Positions 7,817 through 14,445 of a DNA stretch of 17,892 bases are shown here, piece by piece. The stretch's first letter is position 1. Every line of letters starts with the position of its first letter. Below the pieces are notes generated by a model. The model had not been told where the DNA came from. It saw only the letters and a list, made by a program, of their open reading frames with translations, and did not search any database. The DNA is from an uncultured Bacteroidales bacterium (GTDB lineage Bacteria; Bacteroidota; Bacteroidia; Bacteroidales; WCHB1-69), in assembly GCA_946407715.1 (NCBI GenBank), contig CAMJPH010000051.1, forward strand, positions 1-17,892, read 5' to 3'. The position numbers and the translations under genes are program-made.

Positions 7817-9007
7817 ATGGAATCGTCTGACAAAGAGAAACTTTGGAACAAGGAATACATCAAGGTGATGGCAACGAATTTTTCGTTGTTCTTCGCTTTC
7901 TATATCCTCACGCCGCTGTTGCCAATCTACTTGAGCGAGCATTTCGGCGCGACGAAAGATGTCATCGGATTGGTGCTGTCGGGCTACGCTGTTGCCGCGC
8001 TGCTGTTCCGTCCATTCAGCGGCTACATCGTTGACTCCTTCAACCGCAAGAAGGTACTGATTTTCTTCATGTTGCTGAGTTTCTTGTTCTATGGCTTCTA
8101 CCTTCTTGCGGGCACATTAGCCCTTTTCGCAGTGGTCCGCACCCTCCACGGCGGCCCTTTCGGAGCATGTACCGTGGCCAACTCCACCGTTGCCATCGAC
8201 GTGCTGCCCTCTTCGCGCCGCAACGAGGGCATCGGCTATTACGGGCTGAGCAACAACATCGCCACCGCCATCGCGCCCACCGTCGGCATCGCACTCTACA
8301 AACTCACCGGAGACTTCAACATCTTATTCCTCGTAGCTTTGCTGTTCGCGCTATTGAGTGTGGTACTTTCCGCCACAGTGAAGCTGCCCGAACGCGCACC
8401 CGTGGCTGACAAGAAGAAGATTTCCCTCGATCGATTCTTCCTGCTGAGAGGCTGGTTCATTGGCGCGAACATGGTCTGCTTCGCTCTCTGCTACGGCGTG
8501 CTGAGCAACTACTTAGCCATCTACGGCAAGGAGGTGATGGGCATCACCAGCGGGTCCGGCACCTTCTTCCTGCTGCTCTCCCTCGGACTGATCATGTCGC
8601 GGCTGCAAGGCGGAAAATCCCTGAGGGAAGGTAAGTTGACCCGTCATGCAGGCATCGGCATCCTGATTTCCACGGTCGGATACACGGTGTTCGTCATCTC
8701 CACGCATCCCGTCTGCTTTTACGCCACCGCCATTCTCGTGGGACTTGGCAACGGTCACATGTGGCCCGCCTTCCAGAACATGATCATTTCCGTGGCGCAC
8801 CACAACGAACGCGGCACTGCCAACTCCACCCTGCTGACCAGCTGGGACTTGGGTATGGGCTTAGGCATCGTCCTCGGAGGGGTCATCGCCGAGTATTTCG
8901 GATACGCCGCCGCCTTCTGGACCGTGGTGGCCGTCCACGTCATCGGGGTTGCCATGTATTTCACATGTACGAGGAAAATGTTCCTGCAGCGACGGATAAC
9001 AGAATGA
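7817..9007 (+). CDS. MFS transporter (12-TM type, substrate unknown)
   Basis: A 396-residue integral membrane protein with about 12 hydrophobic segments, beginning MESSDKEKLWNKEY. The loop between helices 2 and 3 carries a major facilitator motif A (GYIVDSFNRKKVLI). A degenerate second copy (SRLQGGKSLREGKL) sits between the two halves. The length fits the sugar/drug-efflux type of MFS (about 390-400 residues). Nothing in the sequence fixes the substrate; such genes in Bacteroidota are often annotated as arabinose-efflux-like. I prefer the ATG at 7817 to the one at 7778 because a -7 box lies between them (7791-7798). Starting at 7778 would add 13 residues (MEKNVLLPPKGNL). It is divergent from the lipoprotein/M23 operon. 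kbl follows 197 nt downstream and has its own promoter, so joint transcription is not required. Confidence 0.87.
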   Translation: MESSDKEKLWNKEYIKVMATNFSLFFAFYILTPLLPIYLSEHFGATKDVIGLVLSGYAVAALLFRPFSGYIVDSFNRKKVLIFFMLLSFLFYGFYLLAGTLALFAVVRTLHGGPFGACTVANSTVAIDVLPSSRRNEGIGYYGLSNNIATAIAPTVGIALYKLTGDFNILFLVALLFALLSVVLSATVKLPERAPVADKKKISLDRFFLLRGWFIGANMVCFALCYGVLSNYLAIYGKEVMGITSGSGTFFLLLSLGLIMSRLQGGKSLREGKLTRHAGIGILISTVGYTVFVISTHPVCFYATAILVGLGNGHMWPAFQNMIISVAHHNERGTANSTLLTSWDLGMGLGIVLGGVIAEYFGYAAAFWTVVAVHVIGVAMYFTCTRKMFLQRRITE

Positions 9008-9024
9008 CTACTTCAAAACAAAAA

Positions 9025-9056
9025 TTGAACATATTCAGAAAAAAAATGTACTTTTG
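9025..9056 (+). promoter_or_regulatory. Promoter of kbl
   Basis: TTG (9025-9027), a 21-nt spacer, then TACTTTTG (9049-9056) followed by CC gives a full Bacteroidota promoter. Transcription would start near 9063, leaving a leader of about 140 nt before the kbl ATG, long for this genome. Confidence 0.65.
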
Positions 9057-9112
9057 CCACGATTTAAAGAACCTGCTATCTCATTCGTTCTATTCTGCTC
9101 TACCAAGCTCTT

Positions 9113-9168
9113 GCCCCTATCGGGGCCGCTCAAGGAATCTAATCACTGTTCAGTGATCAGTGATCACT
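9113..9168 (+). promoter_or_regulatory. Inverted repeats in the kbl leader
   Basis: Two palindromic elements lie in the presumed 5' leader of kbl. GCCCC (9113-9117) pairs with GGGGC (9122-9126) across a TATC loop. ATCACTG (9142-9148) pairs with CAGTGAT (9151-9157), which is repeated at 9158-9164 and runs into the perfect palindrome AGTGATCACT (9159-9168). They could be RNA stem-loops or a protein-binding site. They match no riboswitch class that I recognise, including the glycine riboswitch. Confidence 0.4.
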
Positions 9169-9170
9169 AT

Positions 9171-9205
9171 TAAACAATAAACTATAAACTATAAACCATA
9201 AAGTA
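9171..9205 (+). repeat. Heptanucleotide array (TAAACNA-like, five units) abutting the kbl start
   Basis: Five consecutive 7-nt units: TAAACAA, TAAACTA, TAAACTA, TAAACCA and TAAAGTA. The last A of the fifth unit is the A of the kbl ATG. The array makes the ribosome-landing region A/T-rich and probably unstructured, which suits Shine-Dalgarno-free initiation in Bacteroidota. Unit number could vary by slippage. Confidence 0.75.
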
Positions 9206-10395
9206 TGTACACCAATTTCCAACAACATCTTCAGAAAGAATTGGCCGACATCAAGGAAGCCGGCTTGTACAAGAACGAACGCATCATCGCCTCTCCGCAA
9301 AGCGGTGAGATCACGCTGCAGGACGGCAGCAAAGTGCTGAATTTCTGCGCCAACAACTACCTTGGCCTCGCTAACGATGCGCGTCTGATCGCTGCCGCCA
9401 AGGAAGCCCTCGACACTCACGGCTACGGCATGGCCTCCGTGCGTTTCATCTGCGGCTGCTCCGACCTGCACAAGGCTTTGGAGAAGAAGATCGCCGAGTT
9501 CTTCGGCACTGAGGACACCATCCTCTACGCTGCCTGCTTCGACGCCAACGGCGGTGTCTTCGAGCCCCTGCTCACCGACCAGGACGCCATCATCTCCGAC
9601 GCCCTCAACCACGCCTCCATCATCGACGGCGTGCGTCTCTGCAAGGCAGTCCGCTACCGTTACAAAAACGCTGACATGGCCGACCTTGAGGAGCAACTGA
9701 AAGCCGCTCAGGCACAGCGTTTCCGCATCATCGTCACCGACGGTGTGTTCAGCATGGACGGCAACGTCTGCCCGCTCGACAAGATTTACGAACTGGCACA
9801 GAAATACGATGCCATGGTCATGGTTGACGAATCACACTCCGCCGGCGTGGTGGGCAACACCGGTCGCGGCGTGACCGAGCGCTACAACCTGCGCGGCAAG
9901 ATCGAAATCCTCACCGGTACGCTGGGCAAGGCCTTCGGCGGCGCCATCGGCGGTTTCACCACCGGTAAGAAGGAGATCATCGACATGCTCCGTCAACGTT
10001 CCCGTCCGTACCTGTTCTCCAACTCCATCCCTCCGATGGTGGCCGCTGCCGGCTGCAAGATGGTTGACATCATGTCGGAGACCAACGAGCTGCAGGACAA
10101 GCTGCACAGCAACACCGAATACTTCGTGGCCAAGATGAAAGCCGCCGGTTTCGACATCAAGCCGACCGAGTCCGCCATCTGCGCCGTGATGCTGTATGAC
10201 GCCAAACTGTCACAGGTGATGGCCGCCAAACTGCAGGAGGAAGGCATCTACGTCACCGGTTTCTACTATCCTGTGGTACCGAAAGACCAAGCCCGTATCC
10301 GCGTGCAGATTTCCGCCGCCCACGAGCGCGAGCACCTCGACAAGTGCATCGCCGCCTTCACCAAAATCGGCAAGGAACTCGGCGTGCTGAAATAA
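9205..10395 (+). CDS. kbl: Glycine C-acetyltransferase (2-amino-3-ketobutyrate CoA ligase)
   Basis: A 396-residue PLP enzyme of the alpha-oxoamine synthase family. It cleaves 2-amino-3-ketobutyrate with CoA into glycine and acetyl-CoA, the second step of threonine breakdown, in the cytoplasm. Family residues are in place: NHAS (H136), MVDESH (D208, H211) and TGTLGKAFGG with the Schiff-base lysine K242. Extended similarity to Kbl is visible in SDALNHASIIDGVRLCKA, DGVFSMDG, RQRSRPYLFSN and EGIYVTGF(Y)YPVVPK, and separates it from BioF, HemA and serine palmitoyltransferase. Length equals that of E. coli Kbl. Threonine dehydrogenase (tdh) is not in the window. Codons end mostly in C (GCC, AAC, ATC), more strongly than in neighbouring genes, which suggests high expression. 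It has its own promoter, a structured leader and a hairpin terminator (10428-10461). Confidence 0.95.
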   Translation: MYTNFQQHLQKELADIKEAGLYKNERIIASPQSGEITLQDGSKVLNFCANNYLGLANDARLIAAAKEALDTHGYGMASVRFICGCSDLHKALEKKIAEFFGTEDTILYAACFDANGGVFEPLLTDQDAIISDALNHASIIDGVRLCKAVRYRYKNADMADLEEQLKAAQAQRFRIIVTDGVFSMDGNVCPLDKIYELAQKYDAMVMVDESHSAGVVGNTGRGVTERYNLRGKIEILTGTLGKAFGGAIGGFTTGKKEIIDMLRQRSRPYLFSNSIPPMVAAAGCKMVDIMSETNELQDKLHSNTEYFVAKMKAAGFDIKPTESAICAVMLYDAKLSQVMAAKLQEEGIYVTGFYYPVVPKDQARIRVQISAAHEREHLDKCIAAFTKIGKELGVLK

Positions 10396-10427
10396 TCGTT
10401 CAGTACCCTTTTACGAATAATTCCCCT

Positions 10428-10461
10428 GTAGAGACGCGCCTTGGCACGTCTCTACTTTTTT
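10428..10461 (+). terminator. Hairpin terminator after kbl, a copy of a 28-nt palindromic repeat
   Basis: GTAGAGACG (10428-10436) pairs with CGTCTCTAC (10447-10455). The stem extends through GCC/GGC after one C-A mismatch, leaving a TT loop, and is followed by six T residues (10456-10461). The shape fits a Rho-independent terminator 33 nt after the kbl stop. The same nine-base arms recur at 14400-14427 with a different core. Confidence 0.7.
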
Positions 10462-10569
10462 GGGGGAAATGAAGAATTTATCTGATTCTTGAAGAGAAAA
10501 GAGTTGGGGCATTACGTGTTATCGTAAAATATTGCTATTTTTTTTTATTTTCGCAATTTCAAAAATATA

Positions 10570-11136
10570 ATGAGAAAACTATTCTTATTCGTTCTTTCTG
10601 GGGTGCTGCTGACGGCCTGCCACCCAGAAGAAAAAGCCATCCGCCAAATGTGTGAACAACTTCACACGCAGTACCCGGCCGCGACCTTGCAGGACGTCTA
10701 TAAGACCTGCTATCAAGATTTTTTCGGAGCCGAACATCTTGTTCGTGACACGGCTGCGGCGCGCATGTACTTATATCAGGAACTGGATGAGTGCCGCAAG
10801 ACGGATCTTTCGCGAATGCCGGCACAAGAAGCCACCGGATTCAGGCATCGTTTCATTCGAGTGAATCTTTCCAATGTGGTGAACGGCGAAATAACGGAAG
10901 AGCAACTCCTTACATTGTTTTTGGATGCGGCAGGCAGCGAAAACACGTTAGGGGAGAATTGGTCGGAGGAGTGGGACAGAATCTGCTGCATTGCCCTACA
11001 GGTTTGTCCTGAATGGGCTGACACGGTGCTTCAAGCAGAGCTCCGGGAGGCGGCACAAGCCAACGCTGCCGTGCGCCATAGCGACTTATTCAGAAGCACC
11101 TACCATCCTCACTACAGAATTGTGCGAGCGAAATAG
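10570..11136 (+). CDS. Uncharacterised lipoprotein
   Basis: A 188-residue protein with a clear lipoprotein signal: MRKLFLFVLSGVLLTAC, lipobox LTAC with Cys17, so it should be anchored in a membrane facing the periplasm or exterior. The mature part is mostly helical in character with several aromatic residues, including QDVYKTCYQDFFGAEHL near residues 41-57 and a terminal STYHPHYRIVRAK. It resembles a group of hypothetical lipoproteins that I associate with Bacteroidales, but I know no function and recognise no catalytic motif. Upstream, only imperfect promoter-like sequence is seen (TATTTTCG at 10546-10553, one mismatch to the -7 box). The 3' end overlaps the convergent SGNH gene by 51 nt (11086-11136). 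Confidence 0.75.
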   Translation: MRKLFLFVLSGVLLTACHPEEKAIRQMCEQLHTQYPAATLQDVYKTCYQDFFGAEHLVRDTAAARMYLYQELDECRKTDLSRMPAQEATGFRHRFIRVNLSNVVNGEITEEQLLTLFLDAAGSENTLGENWSEEWDRICCIALQVCPEWADTVLQAELREAAQANAAVRHSDLFRSTYHPHYRIVRAK

Positions 11137-12051
11137 CGAATCCAAATCCCGCGCCACCTTTTGCGAGAAGAGATTTGCACCCGTGCGATTCAGGTGCATC
11201 GTGTTGTAGAAGTAGGCCGTGTCGTAGCTAAGCTCGGCGTAGGTGTAGTCCAAATACGGGATGGCGAAATCTTCGGCGATTTGCGCAAACATGGCGTGCA
11301 TGCCCGTGGAGTCCGCCATCTTCCGCGTACCACCGATGTAAAACGGCGAGGTGACCAGCACCACTTGGATGCTGTCGCGACGGCACTCGTCAAGAAACTC
11401 TCGAAATTGGCGAATAACAGCTGTGTCCTGATGGTAGGTGACTTGGGACTGTTTACGCAAACCGCTCCCGTCCCACCGCCGGTCATATCCACGGAAACCT
11501 TTGTACAACAAGTCATTGGCCTTTTTCGATGAAGGCGACAAGATGCTGCTGACCAGCTTCTGCCACCCTAAGAAACGCCAGCACGGGAGCACCGCATCGG
11601 TCAAATCAAACTCTTCCTGCTTGTGACAAAGCCGCCAAAGGTATTGGTCATGGAGGTAGGGCACGAACTGCGACCGCTCATACCCGTTACTCTGCTGCAT
11701 CGTGCCGTGACTCACCTCATAGACAATGAGTTTGGGCTTCGGGTTACCACAATGGCGGAAAACCTTATATCGAAGAATCTGGGAGTCGGCAGCGCGACCA
11801 TCCATGCCCAAATTATAGCTGTTGGTGTGTAATATCGTGTCAAAGACGGCGGGGTTGAACTGCACATACGAACGCGAACTGCCCATGAAAAGGATATCCG
11901 CGTCAATTCTTCGCCTATAAATCTCGTTCCACGTGGCGTATGGCGGAATGGTCATGCGCAATGCCCTGTGGGTCAACACAATATCAAAAAAGACGGCCAT
12001 CAGCAAAAGGCCAAAAAAGAAAAGGACTATCTGCCGCAGGAATTTTTTCAT
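11086..12051 (-). CDS. SGNH-hydrolase-like membrane-anchored protein, partner of MBOAT acyltransferase
   Basis: A 321-residue protein. An N-terminal hydrophobic anchor (about residues 5-25) places the rest in the periplasm. The SGNH-type nucleophile block is ILFMGSSRSYVQF (S59 the likely nucleophile), followed by NLGMDGRAADSQI and the C-terminal block FYNTMHLNRTGA with H286. AlgI-like MBOAT proteins commonly pair with such proteins (AlgJ/AlgX, DltD-like): the MBOAT passes acetyl across the membrane and the SGNH partner puts it on a polysaccharide. The usual Asp three residues before the catalytic His is Asn283 here. The ATG at 12049-12051 is chosen because it starts 1 nt after the MBOAT stop; a longer frame running into MBOAT would add 20 unlikely residues. 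No independent promoter is seen. The 3' end overlaps the convergent lipoprotein gene. Confidence 0.8.
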   Translation of the reverse strand: MKKFLRQIVLFFFGLLLMAVFFDIVLTHRALRMTIPPYATWNEIYRRRIDADILFMGSSRSYVQFNPAVFDTILHTNSYNLGMDGRAADSQILRYKVFRHCGNPKPKLIVYEVSHGTMQQSNGYERSQFVPYLHDQYLWRLCHKQEEFDLTDAVLPCWRFLGWQKLVSSILSPSSKKANDLLYKGFRGYDRRWDGSGLRKQSQVTYHQDTAVIRQFREFLDECRRDSIQVVLVTSPFYIGGTRKMADSTGMHAMFAQIAEDFAIPYLDYTYAELSYDTAYFYNTMHLNRTGANLFSQKVARDLDSLFRSHNSVVRMVGASE

Positions 12052-12052
12052 A

Positions 12053-13471
12053 TCAGAACTGGAAATAGATAAACGCTTCAGAGTTGGAATACGCAAAAAA
12101 CATAATGACAATCAGACTGTAATAGAGAAGGATGCGCAGCGCGGTGGAACGAACATGCAAATCGAACCCATGGTTTCCGGCGCGATGAATCCACTCCGTG
12201 ACGAGCATGAGAAGGACATAGAGGGTGCAGCCAGCGAGCCCCTTGGTATAAGTCGCTCCCCCGTGCGGAAGGAGTGCGAGGTAATGCCACGCCTGCGAGA
12301 TGGTGTCAGCGCGGAAGAGGATTAGACCGATCGTCACTAAGATGAATGTCAACAACATACGGCCGAAATCCGACCACGACGGCAGAAGACGACCCTCCGC
12401 AACGATACCTGTGAACTTGCGGTTCCGGCCAAAAAGAATCAGCGGTAGAAAGAGCAGCGCGTGGAAAGTGCCCCAGGCAAGGAAAGTCCAGTTGGCACCG
12501 TGCCAAAAACCGCTCAACAGGAAAATCACGAACGTGTTGCGCACAACCTTCGCTTTCGAAACACGACTGCCGCCCAACGGGATATAGACATAATCGCGGA
12601 ACCACGTGGTGAGCGAAATGTGCCACCGCCGCCAGAATTCCGCAATGTCACGGCTGAAATAGGGGTTGTCGAAGTTCCGCATCAGCCTGATACCGAAGAG
12701 CTTGGCAGTCCCTATGGCAATATCGGAATAGCCTGAGAAGTCGCCGTAAATCTGGAAGGCGAACAGCACAGCGGCAATGGCTAAGGTGAGCCCGCTCTGC
12801 GACGCATACGATCCATAGACGTAATCGACGTAGGCGGCACAGTTGTCGGCCACGGCAATCTTCTTGAAAAGTCCCCACAGAATCTGCCGCATACCATCAA
12901 CAGCCTGCGCATAGTCGAACGTGCGCGGTTTGGCGAACTGCGGCAGCAGATTGGTCGCCCGTTCAATCGGGCCGGCCACCAACTGCGGGAAAAAACTCAC
13001 GAACGCGAAGAACTGCACGATGTCGCGGGTCGGCTCCAACTTTCCACGATAGACATCAATGCTGTAGCTCAGCGCCTGAAAGGTATAGAAGCTGATGCCC
13101 ACAGGTAGTATGATGTTGAGCAGAAGCCCGTCGGTACGGCCGTTCAAAAAGAGGTGAGCGAAAGAGGTGACAAAGAAATCGTAGTACTTGAACATGCCAA
13201 GGATGGCCAAGTTCAACACGATGTTGAGAACGTGGACGACTTTCGCGACTGGCCGCTGTCGATAGCGATCAATGAGCAGGCCGCTGCCCCAGCTGCAGAG
13301 CGAGGTGAAGGCAATCAGGAAGAGAAAGCGTCAGTCCCACCAGCCATAGAACAGGTAGGAGGCGGCCACGACAAAGAGGTTCTGCGCCCGCAAGCTCCGC
13401 CGGAAAACGAACCAGTAGAGCAGAAAGACGACAGGAAGAAAGAGCGCAAATTCTATCGAATTGAAGAGCAT
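12053..13471 (-). pseudogene. AlgI-like MBOAT O-acetyltransferase interrupted by an in-frame TGA
   Basis: The frame from the ATG at 13469-13471 to the TGA at 12053-12055 would encode 472 residues, normal for AlgI-type membrane-bound O-acyltransferases. It is open except for one TGA at 13331-13333 (codon 47), which falls in YLFYGWWD-stop-RFLF, where the family has Trp (TGG). Everything after it is intact: LPVGISFYTFQALSY, FFPQLVAGPIER, FWRRWHISLTTWFRDY and SGFWHGANW, whose His (residue 324 of the full frame) is the presumed catalytic one. About ten membrane helices are expected. It would move acetyl groups across the inner membrane for polysaccharide O-acetylation with the SGNH protein encoded 1 nt downstream. 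A shorter product could begin at GTG 13217-13219 but would lack the first two helices. A recent nonsense mutation or a sequence error are both possible. Confidence 0.85.
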
Positions 13472-13494
13472 ACGAGAGACTAAAAATCAAGCGG

Positions 13495-13502
13495 CAAAGG
13501 TA
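13495..13502 (-). promoter_or_regulatory. Putative -7 box of the MBOAT-SGNH operon
   Basis: The minus strand reads TACCTTTG followed by CC, a match to TAnnTTTG 23 nt before the MBOAT ATG. No TTG lies at a fitting upstream distance. It sits in the 266-nt region shared with the divergent nitroreductase gene; nothing else is recognised in that region apart from the nitroreductase -7 box. Confidence 0.5.
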
Positions 13503-13710
13503 CGTTTTTTTCTTCTTCACTTTTTTATTTTGAGACGGTAGATATTTGTTATTTTTACAGCGTTGAAATGACTGACGTTCTTTGCTTGTAATATTATAGG
13601 GAGTGTGTAACTTTCCTTATCTTTTGAAATTTCCACAAAACAAAAACACAACAGTTCCAAATCGAGCAACATAAAGCGGGATCAAGCCGCATAAATACAG
13701 ATAAAAATGT

Positions 13711-13718
13711 TATTTTTG
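13711..13718 (+). promoter_or_regulatory. Putative -7 box of the nitroreductase gene
   Basis: TATTTTTG followed by CC matches TAnnTTTG and lies 19 nt before the ATG. A -33 TTG is not evident. The extended context (AAAAATGT-TA...TTTTGCC) resembles the MFS and kbl promoters. Confidence 0.5.
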
Positions 13719-13737
13719 CCGACAAAAAAAATCAAAA

Positions 13738-14379
13738 ATGGCCGACAATTACATAGAGAACAAATTCGACGAATACAACAGCAAAAAGAAGGTAGTCTAT
13801 AAATCCGCCGGACGGTCGTTGGACCAGCTGTTGAAGGCAAACCGCAGTTATCGTGGTTACGATCAAGCATATACGGTTTCAAAAAGCACCTTAGAGAAGA
13901 TTGTGGCGGTGAATCCACTGCTGCCTTCGGCGAAGAACCAGCAGGCACTGCGCTTCAAGTTGGTGACAGAAGGTAACGACGACGACATCGTTCTGGAAAA
14001 CATCAAGTTGGGTGGAATGCTGCCGGAGTTGCACCTGCCGTTTGCGGGAACCGAACCGAGAGCCTTCATCATTGTCTGCGCCACCGTGCCCGACAGCAAA
14101 ATGCTGCACGTGGATGTGGGCATCGCAGTGCAAAGCATGTTACTGAAAGCCGTGGAATTGGGCTATAACGGTCTGATTATCGGGGCTTTCAACGCCAAGA
14201 AAATCGAAGAATCATTCGCACTGCCCTACCCTCCCGTGCTGATTCTCGCCATCGGAAAAGGCAACGAGAAAATAGAACTGAAAGAGATTTCAGCGAACGA
14301 AAGCCATGCATACTACAGAGACGAAAACGGCACGCATTACGTGCCGAAAGTGCGATGGAAAGAACTGATTATCCGATAA
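13738..14379 (+). CDS. Nitroreductase-family FMN oxidoreductase
   Basis: A 213-residue cytoplasmic protein of the nitroreductase superfamily. The N-terminal FMN-phosphate contact RSYRGY (36-41) corresponds to the family RRSxRxF motif. SAKNQQALRF (64-73) matches the conserved S-x-x-N-x-Q-x-x-R stretch, and DVGIAVQSMLLKAVELGYNG (126-145) is the central family helix leading to the second flavin contact. Such proteins use NAD(P)H to reduce quinones, nitroaromatics, enones or flavins as dimers; the physiological substrate is unknown. A charged N-terminal extension of about 25 residues precedes the core. The gene stands alone, divergent from MBOAT and convergent with the 2-hydroxyacid dehydrogenase; a palindrome at 14400-14427 lies in the 66-nt gap between the convergent stops. 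Confidence 0.85.
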   Translation: MADNYIENKFDEYNSKKKVVYKSAGRSLDQLLKANRSYRGYDQAYTVSKSTLEKIVAVNPLLPSAKNQQALRFKLVTEGNDDDIVLENIKLGGMLPELHLPFAGTEPRAFIIVCATVPDSKMLHVDVGIAVQSMLLKAVELGYNGLIIGAFNAKKIEESFALPYPPVLILAIGKGNEKIELKEISANESHAYYRDENGTHYVPKVRWKELIIR

Positions 14380-14399
14380 TCTTGACGATAGGTGATTTT

Positions 14400-14427
14400 G
14401 TAGAGACGCAAAATTTTGCGTCTCTAC
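14400..14427. repeat. Perfect 28-nt palindrome, second copy of the GTAGAGACG repeat
   Basis: GTAGAGACG (14400-14408) and CGTCTCTAC (14419-14427) are perfect inverted arms. The core CAAAATTTTG completes a perfect palindrome. It lies between two convergent genes and could act as a bidirectional terminator, although neither strand has a following T tract. Arms and total length are identical to the element at 10428-10455. Confidence 0.8.
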
Positions 14428-14445
14428 GCCTCTAAACCTTTACTA

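Noticed and set aside
9205..10395. kbl gene as bioF or serine palmitoyltransferase
   Set aside because: Same fold family, but the stretches around NHASIIDGVRLCKA, RQRSRPYLFSN and GFYYPVVPK match Kbl much more closely than the other members.
13331..13333. UGA read as tryptophan or selenocysteine
   Set aside because: glsA, the FISUMP, FG-GAP and MFS genes all end in TGA, so it is a normal stop. No selenocysteine-insertion hairpin was recognised, and the family has Trp here.
13269..13520. Minus-strand 83-codon frame over the 5' part of the MBOAT gene
   Set aside because: It is in another frame and has no homology signal. The correct frame there encodes the expected AlgI N-terminus up to the TGA.
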